Positions 6,853 through 11,530 of a DNA stretch of 11,530 bases are shown in pieces. The DNA comes from an uncultured Collinsella sp. Its GTDB lineage: Bacteria; Actinomycetota; Coriobacteriia; Coriobacteriales; Coriobacteriaceae. A model generated the notes under the pieces. It was not told the origin of the DNA. It ran no database searches and was given only the letters and a program-made list of their open reading frames with translations. The translations under genes were made by a program, and so were the position numbers. Within the stretch, counting starts at the first letter, position 1. Each line of letters starts with the position of its first letter. The stretch spans positions 1 through 11,530 of the forward strand of contig CALDWI010000056.1 in the NCBI GenBank assembly GCA_937923795.1, read 5' to 3'.

Positions 6853-8742
6853 ATGAACGGAGTTTTGCTCATGGTTGTGGCCGCGGCGGTGCTCGCTTGC
6901 GGCTATCTGGGCTATGGCCGATGGCTGGCCAACAAGTGGGGCGTTGACAAAGAGGCCCTCACGCCGGCCAAGCGCATGAAGGACGGCAACAGCTTCTCGC
7001 CCGTCTCCGCCTTTACCGCGTTCTCGCACCAGTTCAGCTCGATCTGCGGTGCTGGCCCTGTCACGGGTACGATCGTCGCCATGGCCTTTGGCTGGCTGCC
7101 CGTCGTGCTCTGGGTCCTCGTCGGCGGCATCTTCTTTGGCGCCGTCCACGACTTTGGCGCCCTGTACGCTTCGATGAAGAACAACGGCAAGTCACTCGCT
7201 CAGCTCATCGAGAAGTATATCGGCAAGACCGGCCGTCGCCTGTTCCTGCTGTTCTGCTGGCTGTTCTGCATCATCGTCATCGCCGCCTTCACCGACATGG
7301 TCTGCAAGACGTTCATGTTCACCCCGGCCGTCGACGCTTCTGGTGCTGCTACCGGTGCCATCGACTTCACCAAGTCCTATGCCGCTGGCTGCGCTGGTAC
7401 CATCTCCATCCTGTTCACCTTCGTCGCTATCGCCTTTGGTTGGGCCCAGAAGAAGTTCAACCTTACCGGTGCTGCCGAGTTCGTCACCGGCGTGGTCCTC
7501 ATGGTTCTCATGTTCGCCGTCGGTATGCAGTTCCCGGTCTACCTGGATAAGTTCCAGTGGTTCGCCGTCGTCATGGTCTACCTGGTCTTCGCTGGCGCTA
7601 TGCCCATCCAGATGCTCAAGACCCCGCGTGACTACCTCACTTCCATCATGATGATCGTCATGATCGTCTGCGCTGTCCTCGGCATCGTCGTCCTGGGCGT
7701 CAACGGTCAGGCCACTATCACCGCTCCGGTCTTCACCGGCTTCTCCACTGCCTCCGGCATGATGTTCCCGGTCCTGTTCGTCTCCGTCGCTTGCGGTGCT
7801 CTCTCCGGTTTCCACAGCCTCGTTTCTTCCGGCACCTCTTCTAAGCAGGTCGAGAAGGAGCAGGACGCCGTCAAGGTCGGTTACGGCGCCATGATCGTCG
7901 AGTCCTTCGTCGGCATCCTTGCCATCATCGTCGCCGGCATCATGTTCTCCGACATGAACACCGCCGGTACCGGCGCCCTCAACGCCGGTGCCGCTTCCAC
8001 CCCGTTCCAGATCTTCGCCGCTGGCATCTCCCGCGGCATGCAGGCCTTCGGTGTTGACGGCACGCTCGCTACTGTCTTCATGACCATGAACGTCTCCGCT
8101 CTGGCCCTGACCTCGCTCGACGCCGTCGCCCGCATCGCCCGCACTTCGTTCTCCGAGTTCTTTGCCCAGACCAACGATGCCCTGGCCATCGAGTCCAAGG
8201 CCGGCTACATGAAGGTCCTCGGCAACCCCTGGTTCGCCACGGTCGTTACCCTGCTTCCCGGTCTCGCCCTCGCTTTTGGTGGCTATGCCAACATCTGGCC
8301 GCTCTTTGGTGCTTCCAACCAGCTGCTCGGCGGCATGACCATGATCACCCTCGCCGTGTTCTGCAAGTGTACCGGCCGCAAGGGCTGGATGCTCTACGTG
8401 CCCGTCGTCTTCCTGCTCTGCTGCACCTTCACCTCGCTGGTCCAGAGCGCCATGGGCTGCATGGCCGCTGTCCAGGCTTACGGCTTCTTCGGCACCATCC
8501 CGGCTACCGCCACCACGGCCGCCGTCTCCGTCGCCGCCACCAAGGGCCTGCAGCTTGTCTTCGCCGTCCTGCTGATGGTCCTGGGCCTCATCGTCGCCGT
8601 CAACTGCCTCAAGGAGCTCTTCGGCAAGGAGGCCGGTTCCATGCCCGACGAGGAGCCCGAGTGGTCCGAGATGGGCAAGGCCGAGTACGGCCGCGCCGCT
8701 GCCGCTGAGGCTCCTGCCGACGCCGAGGCCGCCAAGGCTTAG
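6853..8742 (+). CDS. cstA: CstA-family carbon starvation protein (peptide/pyruvate-type transporter)
   Basis: A 629-residue polytopic inner-membrane protein with many hydrophobic segments. Family members take up peptides or pyruvate when carbon is short; E. coli CstA has 701 residues. CstA hallmarks are FSSICGAGPVTGTIVA (61-76), GGIFFGAVHDFGALYAS (91-107), the SSGTSSKQVEKEQDA loop and GASNQLLGGMTM in a late segment. The C-terminus is a charged, alanine-rich cytoplasmic tail. An upstream in-frame ATG at 6775 lies inside the leader terminator, so I chose 6853, which has GAGGAGG 8 nt upstream. Codons are almost uniformly C-ending (GTC, ATC, CTC, TTC), unlike the neighbouring genes, which points to high expression. 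The leader with its Ile/Val peptide suggests control by amino acid supply, so uptake of peptides is a plausible role. The substrate cannot be read from sequence. Confidence 0.93.
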   Translation: MNGVLLMVVAAAVLACGYLGYGRWLANKWGVDKEALTPAKRMKDGNSFSPVSAFTAFSHQFSSICGAGPVTGTIVAMAFGWLPVVLWVLVGGIFFGAVHDFGALYASMKNNGKSLAQLIEKYIGKTGRRLFLLFCWLFCIIVIAAFTDMVCKTFMFTPAVDASGAATGAIDFTKSYAAGCAGTISILFTFVAIAFGWAQKKFNLTGAAEFVTGVVLMVLMFAVGMQFPVYLDKFQWFAVVMVYLVFAGAMPIQMLKTPRDYLTSIMMIVMIVCAVLGIVVLGVNGQATITAPVFTGFSTASGMMFPVLFVSVACGALSGFHSLVSSGTSSKQVEKEQDAVKVGYGAMIVESFVGILAIIVAGIMFSDMNTAGTGALNAGAASTPFQIFAAGISRGMQAFGVDGTLATVFMTMNVSALALTSLDAVARIARTSFSEFFAQTNDALAIESKAGYMKVLGNPWFATVVTLLPGLALAFGGYANIWPLFGASNQLLGGMTMITLAVFCKCTGRKGWMLYVPVVFLLCCTFTSLVQSAMGCMAAVQAYGFFGTIPATATTAAVSVAATKGLQLVFAVLLMVLGLIVAVNCLKELFGKEAGSMPDEEPEWSEMGKAEYGRAAAAEAPADAEAAKA

Positions 8743-8784
8743 TCGACCTGACGAGTTGAACGTCACATCTATATGACTCGGAAA

Positions 8785-8821
8785 GACCGGGTCCGCGACT
8801 TCGCGGGCTCGGTCCTTTTTT
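8785..8821 (+). terminator. Intrinsic terminator of cstA
   Basis: GACCGGGTCCGCGA (8785-8798) pairs with TCGCGGGCTCGGTC (8801-8814) with two G-T wobbles and a tight loop, followed by T6 at 8816-8821. It lies 42 nt after the cstA stop and separates cstA from the next gene. Confidence 0.9.
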
Positions 8822-8900
8822 CATGCAAAAGCTGGTGACGCTCGAGTGTTCTCGCAGATGTTTTGCGTGGATAAGGGCGTGCGTTGTACCATATAGACGT

Positions 8901-8914
8901 ATATGTGTACATAT
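8901..8914. promoter_or_regulatory. Palindrome upstream of the JetD-like gene
   Basis: ATATGTGTACATAT is a 6-bp perfect inverted repeat with a 2-nt centre, just before the AAAGGGG ribosome binding site (8916-8922). Its position near the probable transcription start suits an operator for a dimeric repressor. No convincing -35/-10 pair was found in 8822-8900. Confidence 0.35.
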
Positions 8915-8926
8915 GAAAGGGGCCCC

Positions 8927-11101
8927 GTGGCCAAGACGGTATATTCCGATAACCAAAATAATGTCGATGCCCTGGCTGAACGTCTGAGCAGCCAGACGTC
9001 GCTTTCTGCCGAGCGTGCCAAGCTGGTTGCCTACGACCTGCTCTGCCGCAAGGCGCTCAAGATTAAGTCGAGTGCGCTGGCGCAGATTTTCCGCTCCGTC
9101 GATAAGGAATGTGACACCAAGGCGATGCGCGATGAGCTTATCGCGGCAAATATCGTGACCAAGATCGAGGGTAGCGGCATTAACGGGCGCCCGGCGTTCT
9201 ATACCATCAATGCCGAGATCCGCGATGCCCAGGAGCAGCCTGCCGAGTCCGTCGAGGATTTTGTCGTCGAGGATTCCGCTGACGTGCCTGCTGTGGAAGA
9301 AACTGCTCCGCGTGAGCATGTCGATACCGATGAGTTGCTCGATGAGAACGTCGTGCGTGCCTTTACGGCCAAGGCAGGACGCGGCGGTTTTGGTGGGGGT
9401 GGCAAGCGCGATGCGCAGCGCCGCGCCCAGCAGGAGCGCTTCCGTCGCGCCGTTGCTCAAAAGGGCGAGACGGATGCCGAGGCTGTTGAGACCGAGGTTG
9501 CTGCCGAGTCGCAGAAGCCCACGAAGGAGCAAAAGCCCGTGGAGGCCCAAGAGCCCAAGCGCCGTCGCGGTGCTCACTTTAAGGCTGCACAGCAGGATGC
9601 CGCGCGTGAGGTTGAAGAGTCTTCTGAGGTTGCAGACGATGTTGAGGAGTCTGCCAAGAAGGCTCCGAGTTCGTGTCGTCCCGGCCGCGGTTTTGCGGGA
9701 CGCGCGTATCCCGTAAAGCATCAGGGGAAGGGCGAGTCGGTTTCGACCACCCAGGACGAGAAGGTCGTTGAGCCGGCGGCTCGCGAACAGAAGCCTGCTG
9801 AGCCGCAGCTTGAGGTTGATGCCGAGGCTAGGGGCCAGCAGCCTACTGATGAGCAGGCGGAGCAGGGCGCGTCGAGCAAGCCTCGCCGCCGTCGCCATCG
9901 TGGGGGCCGCAGTTCCCATGCCGAGACTGCAGCCGAGAAGACCACGCCGCAGGACGAGGATGCGAAGGTCGAGGTTTCTTCGGGGCAGCCTAAGCGCCAG
10001 CCGGCGAAGGAGAGCAAGTCCGATCGTCCGCAGAAGCAGGCGCCTATGCCGAAGCGCGAGCGCAATTCCCAAGGCGATTCTAAGCGCAAGTCTCAGAAGA
10101 AGCCGGAGTCTACCGCAGCAGATACTGCTGCCCAGCAGCCCAAGTCGGCAGTCCACGGCGAGGTCTCGGCGTTTGCCCTTGCCCGCGTTTTAGGCAGGCA
10201 GCTGCTCAAAGTTGTCCCTACGCCTACGGCGCTCTCTAAGATCAAGGAGCAGCAGACACAGATCGTAAAGGTCGAGGGCAAGGACGGCAAAAAGGCTCCG
10301 CAGCGCACTCAGCACAACGAGATGTCCAACCGCAAGATTGCCGAGGAAATCGCAATCATCCAGGCTTGGATCGAGCAGAACCGAGGTGCCGATACGCCGG
10401 TTGCCTCGCGCCGTCAGCGTGCCTACCAGATCTTTAACGACGAGAAGGCTTTTGACGGCAAGCACGGTGAGCGCCTGATCAGGCGTATGACCGAAAAGGG
10501 CATCAGCATGCAGGCGATCAAGGTCGCCCCCAATCGCCCCGTGCATTTTACGGGCTTCTTTACGCTGGGCGCCGACAAGCCGTTCATTATGGTCGAGAAC
10601 CTGGACACCTACGACGAGATCGTCAAGCTGCTGCGTGGCCGCAAGCACGCCAAGCTCTTTGGCATCAAGGTGGGCGGCGTGATTTTTGGCGGCGGATGCA
10701 AGGCGAGCGTCTCGCATGCCCTGGACGATTATCTGGCCGAGATTGGCTATCGCTTTAACTACGTCTACTACGTAGGCGATATCGATCGCGAGGGCGCGCG
10801 CATTGTCGAGCAGACTCGCAATGCCAATGTGGTTGAGATTCGCCTGCATGCCGGCATGTACCGCGCCATGCTCGCCGAGCATAAGCGTCGCGTGAAGGCC
10901 GGCGGCGAGTGCGAGCCCGCGGCTGCCAACCAGGGCGTGCCGCAGAACCTGGCGGCGACGATCAAGGATCTGCCCATGGTTACGCGCGTGCAGTTCCGCA
11001 ACGTGCTGCGCGAGGGCGGGCGCATTCCGCAGGAGATTCTGATGACCGCAGACTATCGGGATGGCGACTCGGGAAGCTTCGACCGCATGCTGAACAATTA
11101 G
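8927..11101 (+). CDS. Orphan JetD-like (DUF2220) Toprim protein with long disordered linker
   Basis: A 724-residue protein. I prefer GTG 8927, preceded by AAAGGGG, over an in-frame ATG at 8903 that has no ribosome binding site and sits inside a palindrome. Residues 1-100 are helical and end in a segment (about 65-96) resembling a winged helix. Residues 100-405 are low-complexity (E, A, K, P, Q), with basic/Gly patches RGGFGGGGKR and KPRRRRHRGGR, and are probably disordered. Residues 405-724 resemble the C-terminal domain of Wadjet JetD, a topoisomerase VI A-like Toprim nuclease. Matching elements are SRRQRAYQIFNDEKAF, MVENLDTYDEI (E557), GGVIFGGG, YYVGDIDREG (D618, D620) and a terminal RIPQE. 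E557 plus D618/D620 form the Toprim E...DxD metal site, so catalysis looks possible. JetABC condensin genes are absent from the window. A role in plasmid or DNA-end processing is inference from JetD only. Confidence 0.8.
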   Translation: MAKTVYSDNQNNVDALAERLSSQTSLSAERAKLVAYDLLCRKALKIKSSALAQIFRSVDKECDTKAMRDELIAANIVTKIEGSGINGRPAFYTINAEIRDAQEQPAESVEDFVVEDSADVPAVEETAPREHVDTDELLDENVVRAFTAKAGRGGFGGGGKRDAQRRAQQERFRRAVAQKGETDAEAVETEVAAESQKPTKEQKPVEAQEPKRRRGAHFKAAQQDAAREVEESSEVADDVEESAKKAPSSCRPGRGFAGRAYPVKHQGKGESVSTTQDEKVVEPAAREQKPAEPQLEVDAEARGQQPTDEQAEQGASSKPRRRRHRGGRSSHAETAAEKTTPQDEDAKVEVSSGQPKRQPAKESKSDRPQKQAPMPKRERNSQGDSKRKSQKKPESTAADTAAQQPKSAVHGEVSAFALARVLGRQLLKVVPTPTALSKIKEQQTQIVKVEGKDGKKAPQRTQHNEMSNRKIAEEIAIIQAWIEQNRGADTPVASRRQRAYQIFNDEKAFDGKHGERLIRRMTEKGISMQAIKVAPNRPVHFTGFFTLGADKPFIMVENLDTYDEIVKLLRGRKHAKLFGIKVGGVIFGGGCKASVSHALDDYLAEIGYRFNYVYYVGDIDREGARIVEQTRNANVVEIRLHAGMYRAMLAEHKRRVKAGGECEPAAANQGVPQNLAATIKDLPMVTRVQFRNVLREGGRIPQEILMTADYRDGDSGSFDRMLNN

Positions 11102-11103
11102 CT

Positions 11104-11132
11104 CCGCCGTTCTACCGAACGGCGGTCTTCTT
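11104..11132 (+). terminator. Intrinsic terminator of the JetD-like gene
   Basis: CCGCCGTTC (11104-11112) and GAACGGCGG (11117-11125) form a perfect 9-bp stem with a TACC loop, followed by the T-rich TCTTCTT. It starts 3 nt after the stop codon. Confidence 0.85.
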
Positions 11133-11253
11133 GACGCTGCGAGGGGCCCTGGCACGGCAATCTGACGTTCAACTTCGGCGGCGCGACCAGAAGGTCAGCG
11201 CCGCCTTGTTTCACGTCACCTTGCCATACCAGGGCCCCTCTCGCTGTCACGTC
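11133..11253. repeat. Long imperfect hairpin (about 120 nt)
   Basis: The arms pair from GACG (11133) to CGTC (11253). The longest blocks are GGGGCCCTGG with CCAGGGCCCC and GGCGGCGC (11177-11184) with GCGCCGCC (11198-11205), and the tip is GACC-AGAA-GGTC. Two small indels and several mismatches interrupt it. It shares no core with the 6057-6487 elements. It could be a different palindromic repeat family. Confidence 0.7.
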
Positions 11254-11260
11254 CAAAACA

Positions 11261-11326
11261 TCGAGGTTAAGTGGCCTCCTGTTCGTGCGGAACTCGCGAC
11301 AAACTTAATGCCCGGCCCGTCGGGGC
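11261..11326 (+). repeat. Decayed half copy of the 6057-6487 element
   Basis: From TTAAGTGGCCT (11268-11278) through CGTGCGGAACTCGCGA (11284-11299) into CAAAC and CCGGCCC, the sequence follows the central hairpin 3' side, the conserved 3' interior and part of the outer arm of copy 1. The 5' half of the inner hairpin is reduced to GAGG, and the 5' interior and 5' outer arm are absent, so it cannot fold like copies 1 and 2. Confidence 0.7.
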
Positions 11327-11448
11327 CACACGCCATTTTGTAGATGACGGCTCGCTTTTCGGAACTGGGCTGATATTTTCTTGATGTTAGGCGCTCTTGG
11401 TCCTAATGGGCTTGGGGCGCCTTCGCGTTTCCTCGGCTTCGCACCCTT

Positions 11449-11472
11449 GCGGGTTCGAATCCCTCCGCTTGC
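11449..11472 (+). pseudogene. tRNA 3'-end-like fragment (T arm)
   Basis: GGGTTCGAATCCC sits at 11451-11463 within a T-arm-like layout: stem GCGGG, loop TTCGAAT, stem CCCTC (one mismatch), then CGCTTGC as an acceptor 3' strand. No matching 5' acceptor strand, D arm or anticodon arm can be fitted in the preceding 100 bases, and no correctly placed CCA follows. It may be a remnant or an attachment-site scar. Confidence 0.35.
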
Positions 11473-11481
11473 CCACATAAA

Positions 11482-11517
11482 AGCGCCCTGGGCCGTTATG
11501 GGCTCAGGGCGCTCAGT
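11482..11517. terminator. Bidirectional terminator-like hairpin
   Basis: AGCGCCCTGGGCC (11482-11494) pairs with GGCTCAGGGCGCT (11501-11513) over 13 bp with one G-T pair and a 6-nt loop. CAGTTTT follows on the plus strand. On the minus strand the stem is followed by TTTATG. It could end transcription entering from either side. Confidence 0.7.
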
Positions 11518-11530
11518 TTTAATGGCTGGG

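Noticed and set aside
7192..8766. 524-codon open frame on the minus strand opposite cstA
   Set aside because: It is a by-product of the C-ending codon bias of cstA. The product is a low-complexity G/D/E/H-rich string without motifs, and cstA on the other strand is clearly real.
8609..10156. 515-codon open frame on the minus strand opposite the JetD-like gene and the cstA end
   Set aside because: The predicted product is a leucine/arginine-rich shadow of the low-complexity linker, it crosses the cstA terminator, and it has no ribosome binding site or family motif.
8927..11101. Complete Wadjet (JetABCD) defence locus
   Set aside because: Only the JetD-like part is present. The preceding gene is cstA with its own terminator, and no JetA, JetB or JetC reading frame is visible within the window.
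10909..11343. 144-codon plus-strand frame over the end of the JetD-like gene and the 3' intergenic repeats
   Set aside because: It overlaps the real gene in another frame, then reads through the terminator, the long hairpin and the decayed repeat. There is no coding signal.
11380..11480. Functional tRNA gene
   Set aside because: Neither type I nor type II cloverleaf geometry fits upstream of the T arm, the T stem has a mismatch, and no 5' strand pairs with CGCTTGC.

Overview
The window looks like chromosomal DNA of a high-GC actinobacterium of the class Coriobacteriia, most likely a Collinsella relative. This is inferred from the overall GC-rich codon use, from a cell-wall/tRNA-modification operon ending in a fused TsaB-RimI-TsaD protein, and from the style of the intergenic repeats. 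No sequence search was possible, so the genus is a guess and the class a moderately confident one.

Region 1 (1-6044) is a tight plus-strand housekeeping operon. It holds a 5'-truncated bifunctional NAD(P)H-hydrate repair enzyme (Nnr), alanine racemase (Alr), a family 4 [4Fe-4S] uracil-DNA glycosylase, the t6A ATPase TsaE, and a three-domain TsaB-RimI-TsaD fusion. Spacings are 2-12 nt or overlapping, so co-transcription and translational coupling are likely. TsaE plus the fusion supply three of the four proteins for tRNA t6A37 synthesis (TsaC is not here). The embedded GNAT domain probably acetylates ribosomal protein S18.

Region 2 (6045-6852) has no large gene but is dense in structure. It holds two head-to-head copies of one palindromic element. 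The outer arms are perfect but unrelated in sequence (33 bp and 42 bp), the 69-nt interiors match, and every difference between the interiors is a compensatory base-pair change. Then comes a good sigma-70-type promoter with an 18-bp palindrome in its spacer, and a leader of about 230 nt. The leader has a 14-residue Ile/Val-rich leader peptide, several competing hairpins and a strong intrinsic terminator just before the cstA ribosome binding site. This is the layout of ribosome-mediated transcription attenuation.

Region 3 (6853-8821) is cstA, a CstA-family membrane transporter with strongly biased codon use (probably highly expressed), followed by an intrinsic terminator.

Region 4 (8822-11125) is one large gene whose C-terminus resembles the Toprim nuclease domain of Wadjet JetD (DUF2220). 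It is joined through a disordered charged linker of about 300 residues to an N-terminal helical, possibly winged-helix, domain. No JetA/B/C partner is visible. It ends at its own terminator.

Region 5 (11126-11530) has no convincing gene. It contains a long imperfect hairpin, a decayed half copy of the region 2 element, a tRNA 3'-end-like fragment and a bidirectional terminator-like hairpin.
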